Position numbers and translations under genes: made by a program
Notes under the pieces: generated by a model
Database searches by the model: none
Seen by the model: the letters and a program-made list of their open reading frames with translations, nothing else
What the model was told of the DNA's origin: nothing
Part shown: positions 53,583 to 63,200 of the stretch, piece by piece
How positions within the stretch are numbered: the stretch's first letter is position 1
Layout of the letters: every line of letters starts with the position of its first letter
Assembly: GCA_035561515.1 (NCBI GenBank)
Contig: DATMXP010000024.1
Coordinates: forward strand, 186,001-250,000
DNA: 64,000 nt
Source: Terriglobales bacterium
GTDB lineage: Bacteria > Acidobacteriota > Terriglobia > Terriglobales > Acidobacteriaceae
Reading direction: 5' to 3'

Positions 53583-54647
53583 ATGGGCCCTCATGCTCAG
53601 AAAAACGCCGCCAAGGGCGGCATTCGTCCGTTGCGCGTGGTCGCCATCGGCGGAGGGACAGGCCTTTCTACTCTTCTCAAGGGACTGAAGCAGTACGTAC
53701 TGCATGCTCCTTACACAGGCGAAGCCAAGCCGGCGTCCTCTGTCGTGGTTATCGAGGAACTAACCGCGGTTGTTACCGTCACTGATGACGGCGGCTCCAG
53801 CGGTCGACTTCGCCGCGAGTTCGGCATGCTTCCCCCGGGCGACATCCGCAACTGTATCGTGGCGCTCTCCGAGGACGAGGCGCTCATGTCGCGCCTGTTT
53901 AAGTACCGCTTTCCGGAAAGCTCAAAGCTCGAAGGCCATAGTTTTGGCAACTTGTTCCTTTGTGCATTGTCGGAAATTACCGGCGACTTCGCCGAAGCCG
54001 TTCGTCTTTCGTCAGACATTCTCGCAACGCGTGGTCACATTTACCCCGCCACGACCGCCAACTGCGAACTCGAAGCACTGATGGACGACGGCTCTCGCGT
54101 GCGCGGCGAAACCAAAATCACCGCGAGCAAACACCGCATCGTGAAGCTGGAAATGATTCCGGCCGACGTCCAGCCTATGAAGCAGACTCTCGAGGCGATC
54201 GCCAACGCTGACATGATCACCGTAGGCCCGGGGTCGCTCTTCACCAGCCTGATACCCAACCTTCTTGTGCATGGAATCCCGGAAGCGATCGCCGAATCAA
54301 GGGCTCTTAAGGTGTTTGTTTGCAACCTCATGACTCAGGCGAATGAAAGCCTTGGATTAACGGCCGCCGATCACCTGAGAGCCATCCGCACCCACGCCGG
54401 AGGGAGGATCTTCGACGCCGCCCTCGTCAACACGCAGCCGATCTCCGACGAATTGAAAGGTAAATACGCGCTCGAAGGCGCTTCGCAGATTATCGTCGAC
54501 ACCGACGCTATCAAGAGCCTTGGCGTCGAGCCCATCCTCGGCAACTTTCTGCTGGAAGATCGCGGCGTTGCCCGTCACGACACCTACCGCGTCGCCGAGC
54601 AACTCATGATGCTCGTTACCGCCCGCGCCCTGACCGCTGCCAGTTAA
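53583..54647 (+). CDS. yvcK: Gluconeogenesis factor YvcK/CofD-like protein
   Basis: The protein (354 residues) has the family nucleotide-sugar loop VVAIGGGTGLSTLLKGLK, followed by VTVTDDGGSSGRLRREFGMLPPGDIRNCIVAL, then GHSFGNLFLCAL and TVGPGSLFTSLIPNLLV. YvcK proteins bind UDP-sugars and, in Bacillus, control carbon flow between gluconeogenesis and the cell wall. The neighbouring convergent glmU makes UDP-GlcNAc, which suits this link. The stop overlaps the end of glmU by 4 bp. CofD (coenzyme F420 synthesis) is the related alternative, but its context is missing. Confidence 0.94.
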   Translation: MGPHAQKNAAKGGIRPLRVVAIGGGTGLSTLLKGLKQYVLHAPYTGEAKPASSVVVIEELTAVVTVTDDGGSSGRLRREFGMLPPGDIRNCIVALSEDEALMSRLFKYRFPESSKLEGHSFGNLFLCALSEITGDFAEAVRLSSDILATRGHIYPATTANCELEALMDDGSRVRGETKITASKHRIVKLEMIPADVQPMKQTLEAIANADMITVGPGSLFTSLIPNLLVHGIPEAIAESRALKVFVCNLMTQANESLGLTAADHLRAIRTHAGGRIFDAALVNTQPISDELKGKYALEGASQIIVDTDAIKSLGVEPILGNFLLEDRGVARHDTYRVAEQLMMLVTARALTAAS

Positions 54648-56065
54648 GACTTCTTCGCCGCAGCCATCGCTTCCCGCTTCGCTTTGGCCCAGCCTTCTTT
54701 GTTGATCTGCCTTCCGCGCCCAATCGCCAGCGCATCTGCAGGAACTTCGTCCGTGATGCACGAACCCGCGCCTACGTACGAACCCTTACCCAACTTTACG
54801 GGTGCCACCAGGGTTGAGTCGCTACCAACAAACACTCCATCTTCAATCGTCGTCGTATGCTTGTTCACGCCATCGTAGTTGCAGGTGATCGTCCCGGCGC
54901 CGATGTTCACCCCGGCTCCGATCACCGAATCTCCGAGATACGTCAGGTGATTTGCTTTCGAGCCCTTACCAAGCTTTACCTTCTTCGTCTCAACGAAGTT
55001 CCCCACGTGCGCTTTCTCGCTGATCTCGCTTCCGGGACGCAAGTGCGAATACGGTCCGATAATCGCCTCGTTGTGTACGCTCGCGGAATCCATGATCGTG
55101 CCCTGCCGCACCAGCACTCCATCGCCGATCGCCGAATTCTCGATCACCGATCCCGAACGAATTCGGCAGTCTGAGCCGACTTTGGTCTTCCCTAGCAACT
55201 GCACAAACGGCTCGATTACGGTGTCGGTCCCGATTTCCACATCTGCGTCGATCGTGCAGGTCTCGGGCTTATAGATCGTCACTCCCGCGTCCATCAAGGC
55301 CGTACACTTCGCCGCTCGTATCTGCGCATCGAGACGTACCAATTCTGCCCGGCTGTTCACGCCCAAAGCTTCCGCCATCTCGCCGGCCTTCACCGCCAGT
55401 ACCTTCTGCTTCGCCTTTCCCAGCAACACTGCCATGTCGGTGAGGTAGTACTCGCGATGCGCATTGTCGGTGCTGAGCTTGTCGATATTTTCGAACAGAG
55501 GCTTGGAAGCAAACGCGTAGATTCCGGTATTGATTTCTCCGATTTTGAGCTGCTGCTTGTTCGCGGCCTTCTGCTCCACGATGGCCTGCACTTCATCGCT
55601 CGCCTTCCCACCCTTCTTCTTCCGAACGATGCGTCCAAACCCAAACGGATCAGGCGGAACCGCCGTCAAAATCGTCATCGCCGCTTTCTTCTGCAGATGA
55701 AAGTCCCGCAGCCGCTCGATCACTTCGGGCCGGATCAGAGGGGTGTCTCCCGAGAGCACCAGCACGTGCTCGTACTTCTTTAGCTCTTCGCGGCCGCACA
55801 TGATGGCATGTCCTGTCCCGCGCTGTTCCTCCTGCAGGATGAACTTCACCCCCGTGTCGCCCAGCGCCTTGCGGACAAGTTCCGCCTCATACCCGATAAT
55901 CGCGTACACATCCTCGATCGGCACGACTTGCGCAGCAGCTTCGATCACGTGCCGCAGCAACGCTTTCCCTCCAATTTCGTGCAGCACCTTCGGATGCTTG
56001 GACTTCAGCCGCGTACCCTTCCCCGCAGCCATGATGGCAATAGCGATGCTTTCACCTTTTTTCAT
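54644..56065 (-). CDS. glmU: Bifunctional UDP-GlcNAc pyrophosphorylase / glucosamine-1-phosphate acetyltransferase
   Basis: GlmU makes UDP-GlcNAc for peptidoglycan. The N-terminal uridylyltransferase has AAGKGTRLKSKHPKVLHEIG, EQRGTGHAIMCG and VLSGDTPLIRPEV. The C-terminal left-handed beta-helix acetyltransferase has HLRPGSEISEKAHVGNFVE, LGKGSKANHLTYLGDS and GAGTITCNYDGVNKH. The length (473 residues) is normal; the tail is basic and Ala-rich. It overlaps yvcK by 4 bp at the stop. The 84-bp spacer upstream contains the start of an octamer repeat array. Confidence 0.96.
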   Translation of the reverse strand: MKKGESIAIAIMAAGKGTRLKSKHPKVLHEIGGKALLRHVIEAAAQVVPIEDVYAIIGYEAELVRKALGDTGVKFILQEEQRGTGHAIMCGREELKKYEHVLVLSGDTPLIRPEVIERLRDFHLQKKAAMTILTAVPPDPFGFGRIVRKKKGGKASDEVQAIVEQKAANKQQLKIGEINTGIYAFASKPLFENIDKLSTDNAHREYYLTDMAVLLGKAKQKVLAVKAGEMAEALGVNSRAELVRLDAQIRAAKCTALMDAGVTIYKPETCTIDADVEIGTDTVIEPFVQLLGKTKVGSDCRIRSGSVIENSAIGDGVLVRQGTIMDSASVHNEAIIGPYSHLRPGSEISEKAHVGNFVETKKVKLGKGSKANHLTYLGDSVIGAGVNIGAGTITCNYDGVNKHTTTIEDGVFVGSDSTLVAPVKLGKGSYVGAGSCITDEVPADALAIGRGRQINKEGWAKAKREAMAAAKKS

Positions 56066-56114
56066 AGTGGTTCTCTGGTTTTATCACATCAATATTCCCG
56101 GATTGTTTACCAGG

Positions 56115-56148
56115 TCGAGCCATTTTGCCATCCGGCAATCGAGCCATT
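56115..56148. repeat. Period-8 repeat, left flank of the four-helix-bundle gene
   Basis: Units GCCATTTT, GCCATCCG, GCAATCGA and GCCATTCC follow each other from 56119. Its reverse complement matches the array at 56588-56628, including an identical GATGGCAAAATGGC core. It ends two bases before the gene's stop. Confidence 0.65.
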
Positions 56149-56149
56149 C

Positions 56150-56536
56150 CTAAACGTAGCGCCGTTTCTTCGACGAACGGGCAGTCTGGTGAGCAGCTGC
56201 AAAAATCGCCGTCAACTCACGCGCCTCTAGTATCAGATCCGCTAGTTTCGCTTGTTTCACTATTCCGCTCTCCACGAGTAATTCGAGCCAATACACGGAC
56301 TCATCCGCCTCTTCAAGGACTATCGCCAATTTCGATGTGAAGTCCGGCTTCGAGCGTGCTCTACAAACAGCGCGGTAATTCGCACCCACCGAGGTTCCTG
56401 ACCGAAGAACTTGGTTCCCGATTACTTGCGCTTGTGGAGAACGCGGAAGAGCTTGCGTCAGCTTGATAATCCGCAGGGCAAATTTCCTTGTTCGTGCCCG
56501 CAACAATTCTGGAGTGGCCTGTCGTGATTCGTGCAT
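56150..56536 (-). CDS. Four helix bundle protein (S23 / 23S rRNA IVP family)
   Basis: The 128-residue protein fits the four helix bundle family: RTRKFALRIIKLTQALPR, IGNQVLRSGTSVGANYRAVCRARSK, then DFTSKLAIVLEEADESVYWLELL and LILEARELTAIFAAAHQTA. These proteins were first found in spirochaete 23S rRNA insertions, but many stand-alone chromosomal copies exist and their function is not known. The gene is framed by inverted octamer repeats (56115-56148 and 56588-56628), which suggests it moves as a unit. The start is an ATG at 56536. Confidence 0.9.
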   Translation of the reverse strand: MHESRQATPELLRARTRKFALRIIKLTQALPRSPQAQVIGNQVLRSGTSVGANYRAVCRARSKPDFTSKLAIVLEEADESVYWLELLVESGIVKQAKLADLILEARELTAIFAAAHQTARSSKKRRYV

Positions 56537-56587
56537 TCCACGAGCATGATCATCGGCTTGCGCCGTAAAAGCAGTGACAACACTGGA

Positions 56588-56628
56588 AAATCGCCCGATG
56601 ACCCGATGGCAAAATGGCCCGATTTGGC
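56588..56628. repeat. Period-8 repeat, right flank of the four-helix-bundle gene
   Basis: Units AAAATCGC, CCGATGAC, CCGATGGC, AAAATGGC and CCGATTTG can be read in register. It is inverted relative to the left-flank array and lies about 50 bp upstream of the gene's start. Confidence 0.65.
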
Positions 56629-56656
56629 ATCAGAACAGTTACAGGGCCAAACAACT

Positions 56657-56815
56657 ATGCACTCCACTCCCGATATACCAGGCACTTCTCCGGTTACAGA
56701 CAACCCGAACCCTGGCGGCGACCAGGGCATGGATCCGTACGGTCCCGGCACCGACAACGGTAAACCCGGCGAGAAGCTTCCGCCACCGGACGCTAAACCC
56801 AAGCCGCAGGAATGA
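56657..56815 (+). CDS. Small disordered Pro/Gly/Asp-rich protein
   Basis: This 52-residue protein starts MHSTPDIPGTSPVTDNP and consists almost only of Pro, Gly, Asp, Asn and Lys, ending DAKPKPQE. No fold or domain can be seen. It sits 12 bp before the DUF1059-like gene, whose N-terminus has a similar composition, so the two are probably a pair. The start is chosen past the octamer repeat; the frame is open further upstream through that repeat. The function is unknown and the call is tentative. Confidence 0.5.
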   Translation: MHSTPDIPGTSPVTDNPNPGGDQGMDPYGPGTDNGKPGEKLPPPDAKPKPQE

Positions 56816-56827
56816 AAAGGAGATCAC

Positions 56828-57370
56828 TTGAGCGACAATCCCAAAAACAAATCCGGTTCCGGTAAGCTCGATTACGGCGCAAATAACCCGACCGGTGGCA
56901 CGAACGAGAACACCGGCAATATCAATCCTCAAGGCCCGACCTCCGGAACCGAGAACTACAGCCGCGACAAGAAGAAGTCTCAGCAGACTACAGCCGGTGA
57001 TGAGGACTCGCCTCTCGACGACGACCGCAATGCGCAAAGCTGGACTTCGCGCAATCTAGACGCTCCGGGCGACATGGGCGCAGGTCCGGTTTCACCGAAT
57101 GCCGGTGACATTCAGGACGAAAGCGGCGACCTAACTCCGGGCACAAGTGAAACGCCCGGCGCTGGCACAGGAGCGACCGGCGACCGCCATAGCTATCGCT
57201 GCTCCGATGCGGGTAACGCCGACTGCCGTTGGGAGACTTCCATGGCATCGGCCAATGAACTTTGGGCGGACATCGAGCGCCATCATCGCGACGTCCATGG
57301 CAAGCCCACTTTGGACGAAGCCAGCCGCGGCCGCATACAAGACGCGATCCACACGCGTCGCGCAGCATAG
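56828..57370 (+). CDS. Disordered protein with C-terminal DUF1059-like domain
   Basis: The first 115 residues are low in complexity (Asn, Gly, Pro, Asp, Ser) and likely unfolded. The last 60 residues contain YRCSDAGNADCRW and later IERHHRDVHGKPTL, which resemble the DUF1059 small domain (CxDxGxxC...H-x3-H). The Cys and His may bind a metal. The start is a TTG with AAGGAG six bases upstream. It follows the 52-residue protein and ends before a shared terminator region. The function is unknown; a stress or desiccation role is a guess from composition. Confidence 0.72.
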   Translation: MSDNPKNKSGSGKLDYGANNPTGGTNENTGNINPQGPTSGTENYSRDKKKSQQTTAGDEDSPLDDDRNAQSWTSRNLDAPGDMGAGPVSPNAGDIQDESGDLTPGTSETPGAGTGATGDRHSYRCSDAGNADCRWETSMASANELWADIERHHRDVHGKPTLDEASRGRIQDAIHTRRAA

Positions 57371-57390
57371 CCGGTCAACTGCTTAGCCGC

Positions 57391-57427
57391 GAAAAAGAAA
57401 AGGGCGAAGCCCGAAAGCTTCGCCCTT
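57391..57427 (-). terminator. Terminator of the DUF885 gene
   Basis: A 10-bp perfect stem AGGGCGAAGC / GCTTCGCCCT with a 6-nt loop is followed on the minus strand by TTTTCTTTTTC. The loop lies 15 bp beyond the stop at 57442 and also follows the convergent DUF1059-like gene. Confidence 0.85.
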
Positions 57428-57441
57428 CGCACTAAAGCGAC

Positions 57442-59262
57442 TTATTGCGGCATCACAATCTTCCGCAGATACATGATCGGCACGGGCCCCTGATCGAGCA
57501 CCATATTGTGGAACTCGGCCATATTGAACTTTGCACCCATTGCGTCCTGATAATCCTTCCGCAACTGGAGCCAGTCTTTCTTTCCGACATAGTAGGTCGG
57601 CACCTGTGTTGAGCTCAGCTTCGCCCGCCGCAGTTTCCCGTCGGCCTCGGCCTGCGTCTGGAAGCAGTCCTTCACCATCAGGTCCATCGCCTGCTCATCG
57701 GTCATGTTCCGGGTATGCATGCGCACGTCGAGAATCGAATTCGCCAGCAGTCTCAGCCGCAGCTTCCGCATAACCAGATGAAACTTCGGATTGTTATCCA
57801 GGAAGCCTTCATCCATCATCACCTGCGCGATGTACTCGGCCCATCCTTCAACGTAGGCACCATTTCCGAACAGCGCGCGCAGCACTCGCCGCCCCTCCGG
57901 TTGCAGGCTGTTCGCGTGTTCAAACTGGATGTAATGTCCGGGCAGCGCTTCGTGGATCGTCAGCCACAGCAGCGCATACTTGTTGTACTCGCGTAGCTTC
58001 GACTCCGCTTGATCTTCCGGCGTTTTCGGATCAATCGGCGTCACCCAGTACTGTGCCTCAGCATTCGGCTCCAGCGGAGGCGCGCTCGCGAATCCTGCCA
58101 CGGAATAAATCCCGCGCATAAACGGAGGAGTCGGGATCACCTTCAGGTTCTCGCGATCGCTCAGTGCAACGATTTTCTTGTCGCGGATGAACTGCCTAAT
58201 GCCCTCGATGTCGCCCTTCACCGTGTCGATCAGTTTGTCGCGCTGCGTATGCTCATCGGATACCTTCGCCAGCGTCTCGCTGATGATCGTGTTCTCGCGC
58301 TGGTGCTCAGCCAGATCACTGTGGTCCGTATGGTCCGGGTACATCTGCTTATGCATCGGCAAGGCGATCTCAAGCATTTCCGCCCTGGTCGACTTCAGTT
58401 CCTTCTCGGCCGTGTCCAGCACTTGTTCCGGCGTCACCGGCGTTTGCATGACCAGGCGGAACTTCTCCTGGTAAAGGTCGGGACCAAGCCGCCACGTGCG
58501 AGTCGTCTTTCGTTTCGCCAGATCGTTGTCGAACCATGCGGTCAAATCCTTCAGCGCCGCAATCGCTTTTGGCACGGCCTTGTCGTACTTCGCCTGCAAA
58601 TTCGAGCCCGCCGGGATCGCTTCTTTCACAGTCGTCTGGATCAGGTCGATGTTGCCTTCGTTTTCCAATTTGGCAGTCTCGATATAGATCGGGTCCGCCT
58701 CGACGAGGATTTTCTTCACCTGCTCCACAAACCGCGGTATCTGCTCCACACGTGACAAAACGTGCCCAGCCCGCACCTCCTGCGAGTCATAGCTCTGGGA
58801 CAATGGCAGGAAAAGCGCATTACCGATCAGTTCCACAAATACGGTGGGCTTGTAACGATGGTCCTGAATTTTCTCCAGTTGCAGCAGCGAAAACGCGATA
58901 TTGTCGTTGATCAGCAACCAGTCAGCCTGATCCTGCAGATTCAACGAGTCGACTTTCACTTCGGACTTAAACCGCTTTTGCCAATTCTTGTAGAACGCGA
59001 CCTGTTCTTCATAGGCCTTCGAACTCACGTCATCCAGAATCGCGTCTAGCTCGATGATCTTCTTTGTCTTCGGATCAGTGTGCTTGTGGTGTCCCGCATA
59101 GCTAGCGTTTACCGGCGAAAGGGCCAGCGAATCGTACATATATTGTTCGGCCATCTTGGCGAACTTTGGGTCACGCTGTGTCGTGTCGGTAGCCATGGGT
59201 TTCTTTTGTGCTGTCGCCATCAGTGCAACAGTTAACATCGCGAATAGAAGAATTTTGCGCAT
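57442..59262 (-). CDS. Exported DUF885 family putative metallo-carboxypeptidase
   Basis: A signal peptide (MRKILLFAMLTVALMATAQ) precedes the 585-residue DUF885 domain. The zinc-site motif WLTIHEALPGHYIQFEHA (HExxxxH) and the later GAYVEGWAEYIAQVMMDEG supply the expected metal and catalytic residues. Family members are thought to be peptidases of the M32-like fold. The gene has an ATG with GGAGTGATCT just before it and its own terminator. It most likely acts outside the cytoplasmic membrane. Confidence 0.9.
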   Translation of the reverse strand: MRKILLFAMLTVALMATAQKKPMATDTTQRDPKFAKMAEQYMYDSLALSPVNASYAGHHKHTDPKTKKIIELDAILDDVSSKAYEEQVAFYKNWQKRFKSEVKVDSLNLQDQADWLLINDNIAFSLLQLEKIQDHRYKPTVFVELIGNALFLPLSQSYDSQEVRAGHVLSRVEQIPRFVEQVKKILVEADPIYIETAKLENEGNIDLIQTTVKEAIPAGSNLQAKYDKAVPKAIAALKDLTAWFDNDLAKRKTTRTWRLGPDLYQEKFRLVMQTPVTPEQVLDTAEKELKSTRAEMLEIALPMHKQMYPDHTDHSDLAEHQRENTIISETLAKVSDEHTQRDKLIDTVKGDIEGIRQFIRDKKIVALSDRENLKVIPTPPFMRGIYSVAGFASAPPLEPNAEAQYWVTPIDPKTPEDQAESKLREYNKYALLWLTIHEALPGHYIQFEHANSLQPEGRRVLRALFGNGAYVEGWAEYIAQVMMDEGFLDNNPKFHLVMRKLRLRLLANSILDVRMHTRNMTDEQAMDLMVKDCFQTQAEADGKLRRAKLSSTQVPTYYVGKKDWLQLRKDYQDAMGAKFNMAEFHNMVLDQGPVPIMYLRKIVMPQ

Positions 59263-59305
59263 AGATCACTCCGGCTCAGGAGTATACGCGCCGGGCAGAC
59301 AATCA

Positions 59306-59335
59306 TAAAAAAGGCCCCTTATGAAAAGGGGCCTT
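59306..59335 (-). terminator. Terminator of the ECF sigma factor gene
   Basis: A perfect 10-bp stem AAGGCCCCTT / AAGGGGCCTT with a 5-nt loop is followed by TTTTTTATG on the minus strand, 30 bp after the stop. Confidence 0.85.
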
Positions 59336-59365
59336 TTAGGAGAGGAGCAATGTTGCTTGGGGGGT

Positions 59366-59887
59366 TCAGAACTTTATTTCGGACACCGCTCGCCGCAGTG
59401 CCAGGCGCGCTTGGTGCAGTCCTCGTTTCGATTCGTCTGTGTTGATGCCCAGGGTGCGGGCAATGCGGCTGTGATCGTAGCCTTCTACGTCGTGCATCAG
59501 GAAAATCAGTCTCTCTGTGTGCGGAATCTGCACAACCGCGCGTTCGAGCACGGCACGTTTCACATTCTTGCGAGCATTGGCAGTTTGGTTGGCAACGGGC
59601 TCGTCCAGCGTCAAGTCTCCAATGGGAGCGGTAGAGCGGATCTCATTCACCAGTGCCGTATCCAGCACTTCAGCCGAAGGCGTCGAGTTAACGGCGAATG
59701 TATTCAGGAATACCCGCGACGTCAATTCTTCCGCGGCAAGTTCGTTATCAGTCAAATAAAAAGCTAAGTTGTAGATCCGGTTCTGGTGCTGTTGGTAGAT
59801 GGCCTTCAGGCTGGCCGTACGCTCCATCAGAGCGGGAATTTCGTAAGCAAACCCTGTAAGTTTTGCGTTGATGATGATGCTCGCCAT
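59366..59887 (-). CDS. ECF-type sigma-70 family RNA polymerase sigma factor
   Basis: The protein (173 residues) has a region-2-like segment, LKAIYQQHQNRIYNLAFYLTDNELAAEELTSRVFLNTFA. A variable middle follows, then a region-4 helix-turn-helix, ERAVVQIPHTERLIFLMHDVEGYDHSRIARTLGI and HQARLALRRAV. It lacks an adjacent anti-sigma gene. GGGGGA lies just upstream of the ATG. Its own terminator and a long upstream spacer suggest a monocistronic unit. The regulon is unknown. Confidence 0.88.
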   Translation of the reverse strand: MASIIINAKLTGFAYEIPALMERTASLKAIYQQHQNRIYNLAFYLTDNELAAEELTSRVFLNTFAVNSTPSAEVLDTALVNEIRSTAPIGDLTLDEPVANQTANARKNVKRAVLERAVVQIPHTERLIFLMHDVEGYDHSRIARTLGINTDESKRGLHQARLALRRAVSEIKF

Positions 59888-60277
59888 TAGTCCCCCTGTC
59901 TGCTAAATCTTTGATTTCTGCTATTGGGGACCCGAACCTGGGGGCTGGGTCGCCTTCATTACTGCACTTGCCAAGCCACTTCAGAGTTGCTGCCGCATCG
60001 TCCTGCGCAACGCCTGTAGTTAGTGCAAGCACCATGCCCATCAGCAATAAACGCCTGCTTTTACTTTGGAAAATCAGCCAACCTGCTCTTTTTCAACACT
60101 TAAGAAGAGTTTCCCGGGACGTAACGGAACTTCCCTCAGGCTCTTTGTGGCGGGATCAACTTTGAAGAATGTGGTACACAAGTACCAACATTCGGAACTT
60201 GAAGGGGATAAAGTGAGTCTGCAATTCACTTGCGGGGAATCTAGATTTGATGGGAAAAAGACAGGAACGGTTGGTAC
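59888..60277. other. Intergenic region between ECF sigma and hybrid kinase genes
   Basis: No firm gene is visible in this 390-bp stretch. On the minus strand an open frame from about 60047 begins with a signal-peptide-like LLMGMVLALTTGVAQ and runs into the sigma gene in another frame; it is unsupported as a gene. A perfect inverted repeat TGGTAC-ACAA-GTACCA lies at 60172-60187, and a third TTGGTAC occurs near 60271. Confidence 0.4.
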
Positions 60278-63200
60278 TTAACTGGCAGAGGCTGCACTTT
60301 TATTTGCTTGCATAGCGCTTGCCGTCAGCGCAATTAAGTCCGATACCTCGAATGGCTTGCTGATGTACGAGATACCATTCTCCTCCAAATACTTGCGCAG
60401 TTCGCTATCTGTCAAGCTGCTCAGCGTGAGCACCACCCGTCCTTTTGATTCAGGACGGTGCTCGGCCAGCCAACGATAGACATCGATACCGTTCAGCGCA
60501 CCCGGCATTGCGCTGTCCACCAATATGGCGTCGAACTGTTCCGCGGCGAGAGTCGCGATCGCCAGTTCCGCCGAGTTCAGGCACACCACTTGAGCGCCGG
60601 CGCCGGCCAGCACTTCCCGCTCGAAATCCAGCACCGCCTCCTCATCATCCACAATCAACACCCGTCCCTGCAGCGGAACCGATCTTTCGCTGAGATCTGC
60701 TGTCTTCGATACCGCTGCTTCTGCCGCCATTGGAAGCACCACTTGCAGTACAGCACCTCCAGACGGATGGTTGTAGGCCCGGATGTCGCCGCCGTGCTCT
60801 TTGATGATGCCGTAGCAAATACTCAGCCCCAACCCGGTCCCTTTGCCCACACTCTTCGTTGTGTAGAAGGGATCGAAAATTCTGTTCACTTCTTTAATTC
60901 CAGGCCCGCTATCGTGGAACTCCAGCGAGACGTGCGCGTCCTGCACGACAATGCTGACTTCCAGTTTGCCGCCTCGCGAACGCTCCAGGATTGCATCTAC
61001 CGCGTTGTTGATGATGTTCAGGAATACCTGTTCGAGTTGGTGTGCATCGGCTACAACCGCCCCGAGTGTCGAAGGGAAATTGCGCTCCACCTGGATGTTG
61101 TGAATGTTCAGGTCGTAGTCGCGCAAAGCCAGCGTGTCTTCTACGATCCGCCGCACGTCCACTGGCATCTTTGCCGGCTTTCTCTGGCGCGCAAAGGACA
61201 GTAGGTTCTGCACCACGCGATGGGTACGCTGCGCCTGCTTGTAGAGCTTGCTCACAAACTCGCGCTGATGTTCAGTGAGGTCTTCCCCTTCCAGAAGTTG
61301 CGAATACCCAAGTATTGCCGTCAGTGGATTATTCAGCTCGTGCGCCACGCCTGAGATCAGTTGCCCGACCGCCGACATTTTCTCGCTTTGCAGCAACTGC
61401 TCCTGCGTCGAACGCAAATGCTCGTATGCTTTTGAGGTCTCTTCGTACAGTCGAACTTTCTCGGTACTGTTCGCAAGTTGCCGGCCGAGCGCAATCATCA
61501 GCCCTTCGTCACGGTCGGAGAATGCATTCTGGCGTCGGCTGCTGATGCCCAGCACGCCGAGAAGTTTTCCGCCGGACCACATCACTACCCAAGCCCACGA
61601 CTGCAAACCTTCCGCCCCAACGAATGCCTTGAATTCATTGGGCAGCATCTCCAGTTCACGCTGGGTGATGATCTCCACGTGGTTTTCCGCCAGCAACTCG
61701 CGAAAATCTGCTGGGATCGTAACGCTGCCGAGATTGCTGCCTAGTTCCGAGCGATGTCCAAACGCTGCCGCGCGCCGCAGCACCTGCCGGTCGGGATCGA
61801 AAAGGAAGATGGCTGCGGTATCAGCCATGAAGATGTCGATCAGGTGCCGCAGGGCCAGGTTAATGATCTCGTCCATGTCGAAGGACTGGCTGGCCAGCAC
61901 CGCGATCGAGTTCAGCGCTTCCAGTTCGCGGTTCCTGCGCCGTACTTCATCTTCGGCCCGTTTCTTCTCCGTGATGTCGAGCAACACGCCGTGATACCGG
62001 ATGATGTTTCCTGAAGCCGTCTTTGATGCATAGCTATTCTCGAGGACTGTCACCATGGAGCCGTCCTTACGCTTCAGGTTGACCTCGAAATTCTTCACCA
62101 TTCCATTCTTCTGCATCTTCTGCAGGAACACGTTGCGATCGCTCGGATGCGCATAGAACGTCTGCGCAATCTCTTTTGACAGCACGTCGTCGCGGCTCTC
62201 GTACCCGAGCAGGTGAACGAACGCGTCGTTGCAGTCGATGACTCTTCCGTCCGGCGTCGATACGAACACGCCTTCCTGTACCTGCTCGAACAGTGTCCGG
62301 TATCTCTCTTCTGCCGCCCTTCTCGCCGTAGTGTCGCGGATAATGTGTACAGTTCCGCCAGGACCGTTTTCGTCCGCCACATAGGTCGTCGTCGAAACTG
62401 TTGCGAAGCCGCCAAAGCAGGGGTCCGGTTGGTCCCGAAACTCGCTGGCGAAACCTTCGCAGTACGGGCATTCCTTCCATGTCGACTGGAAATGCGGCAG
62501 CACCGATCCGCAGGTTCGCCCGACCACCGCTTCCTGGCTGGTGCCCAACTTATTCAGCAATGCGCGGTTCGCCTTGATGATCCGGTGACTATCGTCATGC
62601 ACAAGGATCGGATCCGGCAGGGCGTCAAACGTGTTCGCCCACTGTCTCTGCGAACGGAGAATTTTCGCGATCAACTGCAGGTTTTCGATCGCGATACCGA
62701 GTTGCCGGGCTGCCGCGGCCAGGAATCGCAACTCGTCTGGCCGGTAGTGACGGGAATGTGAGTTTCCAACCACCAGTATCCCGATTACAGTCGCCTTCCC
62801 CTGCACCGGAATAACCACCATGTGATCCAGTTTTTCTCCGTGCAAAGTCTCCAGGATCTGCTGGTGTTGATTGCGGCGGTAAAGAATGATCGGCTCTCCG
62901 CCTTGGATCAGTTCGCTTCCGTACGGTCCTTCGAGTGGAATTCTCCATCTCGTCCGCAAGAACGCATCCGTAAGCCCGACATGTGCGCGCATCTCCATCT
63001 GGTCGCCCACAATGAGCCGAAACCAAACGGCTTTCGCCGACATGAGTCGCTTAATCTGCTGCAGCGCCACCAGCATGACGGCATGTTCGTCCTCGGCCGT
63101 CGCCACTGTCCCAATCACTTCGTTGACGACATCCAGCCGCCGCGTTCGCGTTCGGGACTCATCCAGTACCAGCAGCAGCATGCTGAGCCCAAGCAGGCTC

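Noticed and set aside
59748..60047. Signal-peptide-like open frame upstream of the ECF sigma gene
   Set aside because: It overlaps the sigma gene by 140 bp in another frame, the part after about 50 residues is the shadow of that gene, and no good start site is present. Kept only as a remark on the intergenic region.
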